Shown piece by piece: positions 28,823 through 38,794 of a stretch of 64,000 nt of DNA; positions within the stretch are counted from its first letter, which is position 1, and each line of letters begins with the position of its first letter. The position numbers were made by a program, and so were the translations under genes. The stretch is taken from the NCBI GenBank assembly GCA_963738665.1, contig CAVTXL010000002.1, positions 1,054,001 to 1,118,000 of the forward strand, read 5' to 3'. Source of the stretch: JABDGM01 sp963738665 (GTDB taxonomy: Bacteria; Planctomycetota; Planctomycetia; Pirellulales; Lacipirellulaceae). The notes below the pieces were generated by a model. It saw nothing but the letters and a program-made list of their open reading frames with translations. It did no database searches and was not told the origin of the DNA.

Positions 28823-29240
28823 ATGTCGAAACGATCAAACTTGCTTGTCCGGTCGGCGGTTGCCGTGTTGATCGCCGCAATAGTTGGCTGCGGCTCGAAG
28901 CCGGCCTCCGAACAGCAGGCCGTCCAGCAGCCGGCTTCGCCCGCTACTGGCCAAGCGGCCACGGGCGCAAAGGCGTCTGAGTCTCTTGACGGCCTGATGG
29001 AACTATCGCCCGAAGACCGCGCTGGCCATTAAACAGAAGGTGTGCCCCGTGAGCGGCGAGGAGCTGGGCGGCGCGATGGGCAAGCCGATCAAAATCGATC
29101 TAAAGGGCCATCCAGTGTTCATTTGCTGCCCGAGCTGCAAAGACGAGCTGGAGCGAGAGGCCGACAAATACCTGGCCAAGCTTGGCATTGCGACCGACAC
29201 CGAGCCGGCCGCAAAGGAAGCCGAGCCGGCCGCGAAATGA
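28823..29240 (+). CDS. Metal-binding lipoprotein of the efflux locus (frame broken)
   Basis: Starts at 28823 with AAAGGAG at 28809-28815. The leader ends in VLIAAIVGCGSKP, a lipobox (I-V-G-C). The first frame runs to MELSPEDRAGH and stops; the frame next to it continues as LAIKQKVCPVSGEELGGAMG, then LKGHPVFICCPSCKDEL, and ends at 29240. The shift lies in GACCGCGCTGG (about 29018-29028). The C-P-V and C-C-P-S-C pattern resembles the YHS/TRASH-type metal-binding segments often found beside CusB in planctomycetes. It would sit on the periplasmic side of a membrane and hand metal to the adaptor. Confidence 0.65.
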
Positions 29241-29257
29241 GACGTGTGAGGTGACTC

Positions 29258-30657
29258 ATGTCCGCGATCCACGAGACGCCTGACTCGCGCACAGCGCGTG
29301 GCAGGGTTTCAAGTTCGCCGTGCGGGCGGTCGAGATCCGCCTGCGATTCATTGCGGTGCTCGTCGGCATCGGCCTGGTGATCGGCGGCTGGGACACGATC
29401 CGCAACTATTGGGACAAATTTACGCGGCCGGCAGCAAGTCAGGAAGACCTGCTGCCGGCCGATGAGGAGTTCTTCTGCTCAATGCATCCCAACGTGACCC
29501 GCGATCGCTATGATCCGGGGCACGCCATTCCTCATTGCCCGATCTGCGGCATGCCCCTCTCGCGGCACGCCAAGCCAAAGCCGGGCGAGCTGCCCCCGGG
29601 CGTCCTCAGCCGCGTACAGATTTCACCCTACCGCATCTACCAGGCCGGCATCGAGACCTCGGAGATCGCCCGCCGGCCATTGACGCGCGATCTGAGACTA
29701 GTGGGCTTTGTGGCGATCGATGAAAGCCGCCTCTCGCGGCTGGTCGTGCGCGTCAGCGGCTATGTCGAGAAGCTGTACGTGAATCAGTCGTTCACAATGG
29801 TCGAACAAGGCGAACCGCTGGCGGAAATCTACAGCCCACAGTTGTACTCGACGGCCGAAGAGCTGCTGATCGCCAAACGAAGCGGCAACGCTCAGCTAAT
29901 CGACCTGACGCGCAAGAAGCTGACGCTCTTGGGCATCGCCGACGAAGAGATTGACGCCATGTTCCGTTCGGGCGAAGCCCAGTCGCGGGTCACGATCCGC
30001 GCACCGCGCGGCGGCCACATATTTCGCAAGAACGTGATCGAAGGCGACAAGGTCGAGGCCGGGCAGATGCTGTTCGAGGTGGCCGACCTGTCGTCGATTT
30101 GGATCGAAGGCGAAGTATTCGAGAAAGACGCTCTTTCGGTCCAATCGGGCGAGGCAGTCGACGCCACGGTCGACGGCCTGCCGGGCCGCGTGTTTGCCGG
30201 CCACGTCGCGCTCGTGCATCCGCACTTCGAAACGGCGACCCGCACGTTGCGGATTCGCTGCGAGATCGAAAACCCGAACCACGAGCTGCTGCCCGGTATG
30301 TTCGCCACGCTGAAGCTCAGGGAGCCAATCGCCGAGATGGAGCCGTTCCGCGAGCAGGCCGCCAACCAAAATGGCGTGCTCGCCGTGCCGGAACTTTCCG
30401 TGATCGACACCGGCGAGCGGACGGTGGTGTACATCCAGCGCCAGCCGGACACGTTCGACGGGGTCGAAGTGAAGCTGGGGCCAAAGGCGGAAGGATTCTA
30501 CTCGGTAATCGACGGCCTCAAGGCAGGCGACCGCGTGGCCACGGTCGGCGCTTTTCTGGTCGATGCCGAAACGCGGCTAAATCCCGGCGCGGCGGCGTCT
30601 TACTTCGGCGCAAGCGGCAGTCCGGCAGCGGAGAAAGCAAGCAACGAGCATAAATAA
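29258..30657 (+). CDS. cusB: CusB-type periplasmic adaptor with heavy-metal-binding domain (frame broken near the start)
   Basis: The adaptor joins an RND pump to an outer membrane channel. The start is ATG 29258 (MSAIHETPDSRTARG); a missing base at AGCGCGTGG (about 29299-29307) separates it from the main frame, which continues as WQGFKFAVRAVEIRLRF into a membrane helix. Residues about 65-100 hold the heavy-metal-binding domain: FCSMHPNVTRD ... HCPICGMPLSR. The hairpin and lipoyl-type halves follow (VRVSGYVEKLYVNQSFTMV; RAPRGGHIFRKNVIEGDKV) and the beta-barrel domain (GLPGRVFAGHVALVHPHF). No outer membrane CusC gene is in the window. The pump gene is 69 bases downstream. Confidence 0.88.
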
Positions 30658-30726
30658 GGTTCCGGTGACAGGGAAGAACTCGTCCGCTTCTGACACTGAC
30701 ACCTGACACCTGACACCTTCTAATCC

Positions 30727-33700
30727 ATGATCGAACGCATCATCGAGTATTCGATCCGCAATCCGCTGCTGGTGATTCTCGTCGCCTGCATCGTGGCCGG
30801 GGCCGGTGTGTGGGCCGTCGTCCACACGCCGATCGATGCAATTCCAGACCTGTCGGAAAACCAGGTCATCGTGTTCGCCGATTGGCCGGGCCGCAGCCCG
30901 CAAGAGGTCGAAGACCAGGTCACGTATCCGCTGTCGTCGAACTTGCAGGGCCTGGCAGGCGTGAAGGCCGTGCGGGCCACCAGCGAATTCGGCTTCTCGA
31001 TGGTGAACATCATCTTCGAGGACAACATCGGCTTCTACTTCGCCCGCGAACGGGTGCTGGAAAAGCTGTCGATCGCCACGACGTTCCTGCCCGCAGGCGT
31101 CGTTCCCTATCTCGCGCCGGATGCGACGGCCCTGGGTCAAATTTTTTGGTACACGGTCGAAGGCGGCGGCCTCGACGCCGGCCGGCTGCGGGCGATTCAG
31201 GATTGGTACGTGCGGTACCAATTGCAAAGCGTGGCCGGCGTGGCCGAGGTGGCGTCGGTCGGCGGCTTTCCGATCGAGTATCAGATCGACGTCGATCCGA
31301 ACAAGCTGCGGGCGTACGGCGTCACGCTGGGCGAAGTATTCACCGCCGTGGGCAAGTCGAACTCCTCGGTCGGCGGGCGGATCGTGCAGAAGAGCAACTC
31401 CGAGTATCTCGTCCGCAGCCTGGGGTGGATCACCTCGCTCGATGATGTCCGCAAGATCGTCATCAAATCGCAGGCCGGCACGCCCGTCTACGTCGACAGC
31501 GTGGCCAGCGTGCAATTCGGCTCGGCGATGCGGCGGGCCAGCCTCGAAAAGAACGGCAACGAGGCGGTCGGCGGCGTCGTGCTGATGCGCTACGGAGAAA
31601 ACCCTCTCGAAGTGACACAGCGGATCAAGGAGAAGATTGACCAACTGGCACCCGGCCTGCCGCCGGGCGTGCGGATCGTGCCATTTTACGACCGCACGGC
31701 CCTGATTGAGCGGGCGATCCACACCGTGACCGGCACGCTGCGGGAAGAGATGATCGTGGCCAGCATCGTCATTCTGCTCGTGCTGTGGCACGTCCGCAGC
31801 GCGATCGTCGTCTGCATCACGTTGCCCTTGGCCGTGCTGATCGCATTCATCTTCATGCGCTTCGCGGGCGTTCCGTCCAACATCATGTCGCTGTCGGGCA
31901 TTGCGATCTCGATCGGTGTCTTGGTTGATTCGTCAATCGTGATGGTCGAGAACGCCACGCACCATCTGTACGAGCACTTCGGCAACAATAAAATCGCGGG
32001 CGACACACGCCCGATCGTGCTGCCGGCCGTGCGGATGGTGGGCCGGCCGATCTTTTTCGCCGTGATGATCATGGTGATCAGCTTCATCCCGGTGTTCGCG
32101 CTTTCCGGCATAGAAGGCCGCATGTTCCATCCGCTGGCCTGGACGAAGACGTTCGCGATGGTGGGCGTGTCAATCTTGGCCATTACGCTGGTGCCGGCCC
32201 TGATCCCGATTTTCATCCGCGGCCGGCTGCACAGCGAACAGGATAGCTGGCTGGTGCGGAGCGTGATCGAAGTCTATAAGCCGGTGCTGCGGTACCTGCT
32301 CGACCACGCCTGGCCGATCGTGCTGGTGACGGGGCTGGTATTTGTCGTCGGCTTTGCGTTGGCGGGCTGGAGCCTATTTGGCATCCAAGAGTTCTTTTTC
32401 CTGCTGTTTTTCGCCGTATCGCTCGTTGGCTGCGTGTGGGCCGCATATGTGGACCAACCGGGTGTAGGCCGCTGGGTTCGTATGTTTGGTTCACTCTCGC
32501 TCCTGTTGGTTGTTGCTTTGTTTGCAGACGGTCAGATGAAGAAGGTCGGTGGCGAGTTCATGCCGCCGCTCAATGAAGGCACAATCCTCGACATGCCGGT
32601 CACGATTCCGCGGGCGTCGATCACCGAGGTGGCCGACGATTTGAAGACGCGCGATGCGATGCTGCGGTCGTTCCCCGAGGTGTCGCTGGTGGTCGGCAAG
32701 GCTGGCCGGGCCGAGACGCCAACCGACCCGGCCCCGCCCGACATGATCGAAACGGTTGTCAACTTGCGGCCGCACGAGCTGTGGCCAAAGCGGTCACTGC
32801 GCTACGCCGACGCCCGGCGTCAGACCGACGAAATTCTCGCTGCCATCGAACAGCGTGGCTGGTGGACGACACTCACCGACAGCCAACGGACAGAACTCGC
32901 AGAAACCGCGACGATGCACGCCCTGGATGGATTCGACCGCGAGATGCGGAACATGGCGCTGGAAGATTACACAAGTTTCGAGCAGGACTTGGCGAAGCAA
33001 TTTGGCGAAGGCAAGGCGTCGGATTCAAGCACGGCGCAGCGCGATGAACTGTGGTCCGCAAATGTCCACGAATTTAACTGGAAACTGTTCGACAGCGCCG
33101 TGCCGGCCTACACCTGGTTGGCGATTGAAGGCCTGCGCGACAAAGCGGCCGAGTGGAAACTGGGCGGCGAGAACGTGTCGCACCCCGATTGGCTGACGCT
33201 TGCGACTGAAATGCAGGCCCCGTTTGGCAAACGCCTCTTTCTTTGGCAGAAGACGAAGGACGAACTGCTCAAGGAAATGAATACGGTCGTTAGCCTGCCC
33301 GGTTGGGGCAACATTTGGACGCAGCCGATCATTAACCGGGTCGATATGCTGGCGACCGGCGTGCGGACGATGATTGGCGTCAAAGTGTACGGCAGTGACC
33401 TCGACGAAATTCAGCGAATCTCCGACCAAATTGCCGAGGTACTCAAAAAAGTCCGCGGTGCGGCCGACGTCGTGCCCGATCAATCAATCGGCGAAGGGTA
33501 CCTCGAAATCACGATCGACCGCGAGCGGGCGGCCCGCTTTGGCGTCAACGTTGGCGACGTGCAGGACGTAATCGAAGTCGCCCTGGGCGGTAAGCCCGTT
33601 ACAACGACCGTCGAGGGCCGCGAGCGGTTCCCCGTGCGGATTCGCTACGCCCGCGCGTTTCGCGAGGACGAGGAATCGGTGCGAAACCTGCTCGTGAGCG

Positions 33701-34674
33701 TGGCCGCGCCGATGAAGTTGGCGTCCGCCATGGGCGAAGAAGCGGCCGTGGCCGAACCGAACGGCGGGCAGCCCGTGGATAAGAAAGCCACCACCACGGG
33801 AATGGCCGCGCAGTCGACGTCGCCCACCAATCCATTCCCCAACGACACGACGCAGATTCCGCTCGGCCAGATCGCCGACGTGAGAATCGTCAAGGGCCCG
33901 TCGATGATCAAGAGCGAGAACGGTCTGTTGCGGGCGTATGTCCAACTGAACGTACGCGATCGCGACGTGGTCGGCTTTGTCGAAGAAGCTCAGGCTGCCG
34001 TCAAAAAGGCAGTCAAACTGCCGGCCGGCATGTACCTGGAATGGAGCGGCCAATTCGAACACCAGGTGCGGGCCAAGCGCACGCTGACCGTCATTCTGCC
34101 GATTGTGTTCGTGACGATTTTCCTATTGCTCTACGTCACCTACAACGACATCGTCGACGCCACGCTGATGATGCTGGCCGTGCCGGGCGCCGTGGCCGGC
34201 GGCGTGCTTTTCCAGTATTTGTTCGGTTTCAATTTCAGCGTGGCGGTGTGGGTCGGCTTCATCGCCTGCTTCGGTCTGGCGACGCAGACGGGCGTCGTGA
34301 TGCTGATCTACTTGCGCGAGGCGGTCGAAAGCCGCGGCGGTTTGGAAAAGCTCTCGCTGGCCGGGTTGAAGCAGGCCGTCCTCGACGGGGCCGTCCACCG
34401 CCTGCGGCCGAAGCTGCTCACCGAAGGGACGATCATCATCGGCCTCGCGCCCATGCTGTGGGCCACCGGCACCGGCAGCGAAATCATGCGGCCGATGGCG
34501 GCCCCGGTGCTGGGCGGCATTCTCGTCGCCGATGAGGTAATCGATCTATTATTGCCCGTGCTGTTTTATCACGTCCGCGCATGGCGCTGGCGGCGGCTGC
34601 ACCCGGAAGCGGAAGAGGCCCAAGCGGAGAATTGGCACTCGATTGCGCAGCCAGTAGTGCGGGCAACAGCTTAA
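30727..34674 (+). CDS. cusA: CusA/CzcA-type heavy-metal RND efflux pump with a large extra segment
   Basis: Proton-driven pump of 1315 residues, against about 1040 in well-studied CusA proteins. It shows the expected N-terminus (PLLVILVACIVAGAGVWAV), twelve membrane helices, and the helix-4 acidic residues in GVLVDSSIVMVENATHHL, as in copper/silver-type CusA. Two additions explain the length. A segment of about 150 residues lies at about 700-845 (nt 32810-33260), between ELWPKRSLRYADARRQTDEI and KTKDELLKEMNTVVSLPGW. A shorter polar insert lies at about 1010-1035 (EPNGGQPVDKKATTTG). The frame is intact over nearly 4 kb. The substrate is most likely copper or silver, judged from the helix-4 pattern and the metal-binding partners. 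Confidence 0.9.
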   Translation: MIERIIEYSIRNPLLVILVACIVAGAGVWAVVHTPIDAIPDLSENQVIVFADWPGRSPQEVEDQVTYPLSSNLQGLAGVKAVRATSEFGFSMVNIIFEDNIGFYFARERVLEKLSIATTFLPAGVVPYLAPDATALGQIFWYTVEGGGLDAGRLRAIQDWYVRYQLQSVAGVAEVASVGGFPIEYQIDVDPNKLRAYGVTLGEVFTAVGKSNSSVGGRIVQKSNSEYLVRSLGWITSLDDVRKIVIKSQAGTPVYVDSVASVQFGSAMRRASLEKNGNEAVGGVVLMRYGENPLEVTQRIKEKIDQLAPGLPPGVRIVPFYDRTALIERAIHTVTGTLREEMIVASIVILLVLWHVRSAIVVCITLPLAVLIAFIFMRFAGVPSNIMSLSGIAISIGVLVDSSIVMVENATHHLYEHFGNNKIAGDTRPIVLPAVRMVGRPIFFAVMIMVISFIPVFALSGIEGRMFHPLAWTKTFAMVGVSILAITLVPALIPIFIRGRLHSEQDSWLVRSVIEVYKPVLRYLLDHAWPIVLVTGLVFVVGFALAGWSLFGIQEFFFLLFFAVSLVGCVWAAYVDQPGVGRWVRMFGSLSLLLVVALFADGQMKKVGGEFMPPLNEGTILDMPVTIPRASITEVADDLKTRDAMLRSFPEVSLVVGKAGRAETPTDPAPPDMIETVVNLRPHELWPKRSLRYADARRQTDEILAAIEQRGWWTTLTDSQRTELAETATMHALDGFDREMRNMALEDYTSFEQDLAKQFGEGKASDSSTAQRDELWSANVHEFNWKLFDSAVPAYTWLAIEGLRDKAAEWKLGGENVSHPDWLTLATEMQAPFGKRLFLWQKTKDELLKEMNTVVSLPGWGNIWTQPIINRVDMLATGVRTMIGVKVYGSDLDEIQRISDQIAEVLKKVRGAADVVPDQSIGEGYLEITIDRERAARFGVNVGDVQDVIEVALGGKPVTTTVEGRERFPVRIRYARAFREDEESVRNLLVSVAAPMKLASAMGEEAAVAEPNGGQPVDKKATTTGMAAQSTSPTNPFPNDTTQIPLGQIADVRIVKGPSMIKSENGLLRAYVQLNVRDRDVVGFVEEAQAAVKKAVKLPAGMYLEWSGQFEHQVRAKRTLTVILPIVFVTIFLLLYVTYNDIVDATLMMLAVPGAVAGGVLFQYLFGFNFSVAVWVGFIACFGLATQTGVVMLIYLREAVESRGGLEKLSLAGLKQAVLDGAVHRLRPKLLTEGTIIIGLAPMLWATGTGSEIMRPMAAPVLGGILVADEVIDLLLPVLFYHVRAWRWRRLHPEAEEAQAENWHSIAQPVVRATA

Positions 34675-34768
34675 CGTAATGCGCCTCGTTCCCACGCTCG
34701 TACACCTCGTTCTCACGCTCTGCGTGGCAACGAGTTTGAATACGCCAACCACGACGTGAGTGGGAGAT

Positions 34769-35598
34769 TTACTTGGCCGCGCTCGGTTTAGTCGCCGCCA
34801 CCGCGCGGCCCATCGCCGATAAGTACGAATCCAACGGCGCCTCGTCCAGCCCGCGCAGCCCGGCGACGATCAATTCCGCGTTCAGCTGCGAGCCCTCCCG
34901 GCTGGGATGCGTATGCTCGTCGGGGAAGAACGGCGCGACCGCCGCCTGGCCCATCGCGTCGTAACGGTCGGCGATAATCGTGTGGGCGTCGACGAACAGG
35001 CACTTTTCGGCCGCGGCCACTTGGGCCGCCCACACCGGATATGTCTGCGGGCGGATCACTTTGCCGTCGCGCCAATCGTTCCGCACGATGTGTGAGAGGA
35101 TGATCGGCGTGGCCCCTTTGGCCCGCGTGTCGGCCACGAACTTGCGGAAGTACCAGCCGTAGGTGTGAACGACCTCCATTTTGCCACTAGGCAGCGTCAC
35201 CTCTTGCGACTCGTCTCCAATGCCGCGCAGCGAGCCACGGGCCGGCGGCCGATCGATCGGTCCGCCGTCGTTATGGCCAAACTGCACCAGCACGAAGTCG
35301 CCCGGCTTTAGATTTCCTACGACCCGGTCCCATAGCCCTTCGCTGACGAACGTGCGACTGCTGCGGCCGCCGCGCAGCGGTTCTCGATCTTCATCTTTGC
35401 GGGGTCGAAGAATTGTTGGAGATGGCTGGCCCAACCGCGCTCCGCGCCGTTATTGGCCGTGGAATCTCCGCAGACCCACAGCGTGGGGACGCGGTCCGAC
35501 TGTTCCGCACGCTCCTGCGCCACCAGAATTTGTGCCGAAATTGGTGTCGCCAAAAGAATCGTGAGCAGAGCGATCGACGAGCGGTAGCGCTTCTTCAT
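34769..35598 (-). CDS. Exported SGNH-hydrolase, rhamnogalacturonan acetylesterase-like (frame broken)
   Basis: Secreted esterase that would remove acetyl groups from plant or algal polysaccharide. From 35598 a signal peptide (SSIALLTILLATPISAQ) is followed by block I as WVCGDSTANNG with the catalytic Ser. After KMKIENR the frame shifts at CTGCGCGGCGG (about 35372-35382, one base missing), and the next frame continues with RGGRSSRTFVSEG. Block III is VQFGHND, and the C-terminal Asp/His pair is in DEHTHPSREGSQLN. All catalytic blocks are kept, so the break looks technical. Confidence 0.82.
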
Positions 35599-35624
35599 CG
35601 TGTAATGCCCTAGTAAAAGTGTGA

Positions 35625-35756
35625 CTCACGCAAGGGCGCAAAGAATACCTAAAGTCAGAATTATTTTCGGGCAGAATGATGAATACAAAATCATTCTGCC
35701 CGATAATCATTCTGACATTTCCCTGTCTTCATTGCGTCTTTGCGCTTTTGCGTGAG
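35625..35756. repeat. Nested inverted repeats between the esterase and sucD
   Basis: Three nested pairs were read. Outer: CTCACGCAAGGGCGCAAAG at 35625-35643 with CTTTGCGCTTTTGCGTGAG at 35738-35756, two mismatches. Middle: GTCAGAAT 35654-35661 with ATTCTGAC 35709-35716. Inner: CGGGCAGAATGAT 35668-35680 with ATCATTCTGCCCG 35690-35702, perfect. The whole can fold into one long hairpin between two genes transcribed in the same (minus) direction. It may act as a terminator or be a dispersed palindromic element. Confidence 0.75.
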
Positions 35757-35788
35757 GATTTCTCCGACAAAGCAAACTCGACGAGCGC

Positions 35789-36697
35789 TCATTTTGCCTT
35801 GCGCTTAATCGCCCGCTGCATGGCGGCGCCCATGTCGGCCGGGCTCTGGGCGACTTCGATTCCGGCCGCTTCCAGGGCGGCGATCTTTTCGGCCGCTGTG
35901 CCTTTGCCGCCGGCAATGATCGCCCCGGCGTGGCCCATGCGTTTGCCCTTTGGCGCGGTGCGGCCGGCGATGAACGCGGCCACCGGCTTGGAGACGTGCT
36001 CTTTCACGTACGCGGCCGCCTCTTCCTCGGCGGTGCCGCCGATCTCGCCCATCATCAGAATCGCCTCAGTCTGCGAGTCGGCCTCGTACATTTTCAAAAG
36101 GTCGATGAACGATGTGCCGACGATCGGGTCGCCGCCCAGGCCGACGCACGTCGACTGACCCAGGCCCAGGTTCGACAACTGCCACACGGCTTCGTACGTG
36201 AGCGTCCCGCTGCGGCTCATCACGCCGACCGGTCCCTTCTTGTGGATATACCCGGGCATGATGCCGATCTTGCATTCTTCCGGGGTGATAACGCCTGGGC
36301 AATTCGGGCCAACGAGGTGAACGTCCGACTTCGCATCGCGCACGGCCACTTCGAGTTTCTTCAAGCGGTCGTAGACGCGAACCATGTCGAGCACCGGCAC
36401 GCCTTCGGTAATTGCGACGACGACGCGGCAGCCGGCGTCGAAGGCCTCCAGGATCGCGTCGCCCGTAAAGCCGGCCGGCACGAAGATCATCGACGCGTCC
36501 GCGCCGGTTTTTTCGACGGCTTCATACACAGTGTCGAACACCGGCACGCCAAGCGCGGTCTGGCCGCCTTTGCCAGGCGTCACGCCGGCCACGAGCTTCG
36601 TGCCGTACTCGAGGCAGTTCTTCGAATGAAACTCGCCCGCCTTGCCGGTGATGCCCTGGCAAACGACGCGGGTGGATTTGTTGATCAATATGCTCAT
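35789..36697 (-). CDS. sucD: Succinate-CoA ligase (ADP/GDP-forming) alpha subunit
   Basis: Converts succinyl-CoA to succinate with formation of a nucleoside triphosphate (TCA cycle), together with the beta subunit encoded upstream. The start is ATG 36697 (MSILINKSTRVVCQGITGK), as in the family; the in-frame extension upstream is not conserved. It has the CoA-binding GITGKAGEFHSKNCLEYGTK region, VGPNCPGVITPEECKIG, and the active-site histidine loop in IAGRTAPKGKRMGHAGAII (phospho-His). Length of about 302 residues is typical. Confidence 0.93.
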   Translation of the reverse strand: MSILINKSTRVVCQGITGKAGEFHSKNCLEYGTKLVAGVTPGKGGQTALGVPVFDTVYEAVEKTGADASMIFVPAGFTGDAILEAFDAGCRVVVAITEGVPVLDMVRVYDRLKKLEVAVRDAKSDVHLVGPNCPGVITPEECKIGIMPGYIHKKGPVGVMSRSGTLTYEAVWQLSNLGLGQSTCVGLGGDPIVGTSFIDLLKMYEADSQTEAILMMGEIGGTAEEEAAAYVKEHVSKPVAAFIAGRTAPKGKRMGHAGAIIAGGKGTAAEKIAALEAAGIEVAQSPADMGAAMQRAIKRKAK

Positions 36698-36719
36698 GGT
36701 CCAATCCGGGAAAAATTGA

Positions 36720-36881
36720 ACCACAGAGTGCACAGAGTACGCAGAGTAAGGAATATTCAATGCAAAATGCTAAACGCAAAATGAAAAATGATTGCAGTAG
36801 CCCGTCATTTTGCATTTATCATTGAACGTTTTGCATTTTGCATTCCCTCGATTTCTCTTTGAACTCTGTGCCCTCTGTGGT
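36720..36881. repeat. Inverted repeats in the sucC-sucD spacer
   Basis: The outer pair is ACCACAGAGTGCACAGAGT at 36720-36738 with ACTCTGTGCCCTCTGTGGT at 36863-36881 (one mismatch). The inner pair is AATGCAAAATG 36759-36769 with CATTTTGCATT 36834-36844, and further AAAATG/CATTTT copies lie between. The spacer of about 200 bases splits sucC from sucD. It is AT-rich compared with its surroundings and looks like inserted repeat DNA. Confidence 0.7.
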
Positions 36882-36898
36882 GAATAATTCGGTATCTA

Positions 36899-38083
36899 CT
36901 ATCGAACCGCCGCCACTACCTTGTTCGCCGCGTCCGTCAGGTCCTTCGCCGAGATGATATCCACCCCGCTCTCGGCCAGAATCTTGCGGCCCTGCTCAAC
37001 CTCGGTCCCCTCCAACCGCACCACCAGCGGCACGTTAAAGCCGACCTGCCGATAAGCCTCGACGATTGCCGTGGCGATCGTCGTGCACCGCATGATGCCG
37101 CCGAAGATGTTCACCAGCACCGCCTGCACGTTTTTATCGCCCAGCAGGATCCGGAAGGCCTCGGTCACTTGCTCGGTGTTCGCCCCGCCGCCGACGTCGA
37201 GGAAGTTGGCCGGCTCGCCGCCGTGCAGCTTCACCAAGTCCATCGTGCTCATCGCCAGGCCGGCCCCGTTCACCAGGCAGCCGATGTTGCCGTCGAGCTG
37301 CACGTAGGAGAGGCCGGCCGCGCCGGCCCGCAGCTCGTTCGGGTCTTCTTCGCTCGTGTCGCGAAGCTGCTCCAGGTGCGGATGGCGGAACAGGGCGTTG
37401 TCGTCGAAGCTCATCTTCGCGTCGAGCGCCAGCAGCTCGCCGCTCTTGGTGACCACAAGCGGGTTGATCTCAGCCAGGCTGCAATCGAGCTCGACGAACA
37501 GCCGGCAGAGCGACCGCATGAATTTGTCGGCCGCGCGGACACTTGCGCCGGTTAGTTCCAGTTTCGCCGCCAGCTTGCGAACCTGGTACGGCTGCAGGCC
37601 GGCATCGGGATAAAATGGCTCTTTGAAGATCTTCTCGGGCGTCTTGGCGGCAACGTCTTCAATGTTCATGCCGCCGGCGCTACTGGCCATCAGCACGGGC
37701 AGGGCCGCGGCGCGATCGATCACGATGCCCAGGTACAATTCACGTGCGATGTCGCAACCGGCTTCGATCAGCACGCGCCGCACGGTTTGGCCGGCCGGGC
37801 CGGTTTGAATGGTCACCAGCTCGTGCCCCAGCAGCCGGCCGGCTACGGCGGACGCTTCGGCCGCGCTGCGGACCAGCTCGACGCCGTGCTGCTTCGGGTT
37901 GTCCTTGATCGTCCCTTTGCCGCGGCCACCGGCGTGAATCTGCGCTTTGACGACCGCCAGCGGGCCGCCCAGCTCTTCGAACGCGGCCGCTGCTTCGTCG
38001 GACGAGGTGGCCACGACGCCCGGCGGCACGGCGACGCCGGCCTCGCGCAGTAATTGCTTGGCTTGATACTCGTGTATTTTCAT
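36899..38083 (-). CDS. sucC: Succinate-CoA ligase (ADP-forming) beta subunit
   Basis: ATP-grasp subunit that binds the nucleotide and passes phosphate to the histidine of SucD. The start is ATG 38083 (MKIHEYQAKQLLREAGVAV). It shows AQIHAGGRGKGTIKDN, NPLVVTKSGELLALDAKM (metal ligands) and the C-terminal GTEVEQGRKILAESG segment; the length of about 395 residues is typical. It precedes sucD in the same direction, separated by the repeat-bearing spacer. Confidence 0.93.
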   Translation of the reverse strand: MKIHEYQAKQLLREAGVAVPPGVVATSSDEAAAAFEELGGPLAVVKAQIHAGGRGKGTIKDNPKQHGVELVRSAAEASAVAGRLLGHELVTIQTGPAGQTVRRVLIEAGCDIARELYLGIVIDRAAALPVLMASSAGGMNIEDVAAKTPEKIFKEPFYPDAGLQPYQVRKLAAKLELTGASVRAADKFMRSLCRLFVELDCSLAEINPLVVTKSGELLALDAKMSFDDNALFRHPHLEQLRDTSEEDPNELRAGAAGLSYVQLDGNIGCLVNGAGLAMSTMDLVKLHGGEPANFLDVGGGANTEQVTEAFRILLGDKNVQAVLVNIFGGIMRCTTIATAIVEAYRQVGFNVPLVVRLEGTEVEQGRKILAESGVDIISAKDLTDAANKVVAAVR

Positions 38084-38203
38084 GTGTTGGATGCTGGGTG
38101 CTGGACACTGGACGCTGGACACTCGGCTCGCATTGCTGAACTTCCATGTTTTAGTCAATCGGCTCGCGTTTGACGAGGCCGCGCGGCGGCGAAAATTGCC
38201 AGG

Positions 38204-38794
38204 ATGAGCGTGTCGACGACCGCAAAGCGATTGATTGCGGTGAGGGCGATCCAACAAGTCGCTAAGGAGTTAAATGTGAGCATGCCGACAGTAGGAAAGT
38301 GGCGGCCGCGATTCATGGCTCGGCGTCTGGACGGCCTGGTGGACGAACCACGCCCTGGTCCCCCGCGCCGACGTCACAAGAGGAAGCGTGATTGAAAACG
38401 GTCAACAACAACACCGACATCAGGAGTTCATCAAATTTCTGGAGCTGATTGACCAGCAGATTCCCGAAATGCCCTGGGTCGAAATTCACCTCGTGACGGA
38501 CAATTACGCGACGCACAAAACGCCGAAGGTCCAGCGCTGGCTGGCTCGTCGCCCGCGGTATCACATCCATTTCACGCCATCCAGCGCTTCGTGGCTCAAT
38601 CAAGTGCAACGATTCTTCGCCGAAATCACCGAGAAGCGTATTCGTCGCGGCGCTTTTCGTAGCGTCAAGGCGCTCCGCACGGCGATCGTACAATACCGCG
38701 ACCGCCACAACGGAAAGGCCAAGCCGTTCGTCTGGACAGCCGACGGCAAATTGGTCCTCACACTGGTCCGCAGCTTTCCGCGGGCGACCTCGAG
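38204..38794 (+). pseudogene. IS630-family transposase remnant with internal deletion
   Basis: An N-terminal helix-turn-helix part (AIQQVAKELNVSMPTVGKW, then FMARRLDGLVDEPRPG) runs to a stop at about 38393. The next frame gives the C-terminal DDE part: VEIHLVTDNYATHKTPKVQR with the second Asp, FTPSSASWLNQVQRFF with the final catalytic position, and RRGAFRSVKALRTAI. About 130 residues expected between them, including the first catalytic Asp, are missing. So this is a dead element, distinct from the indel-type breaks elsewhere. Confidence 0.75.
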
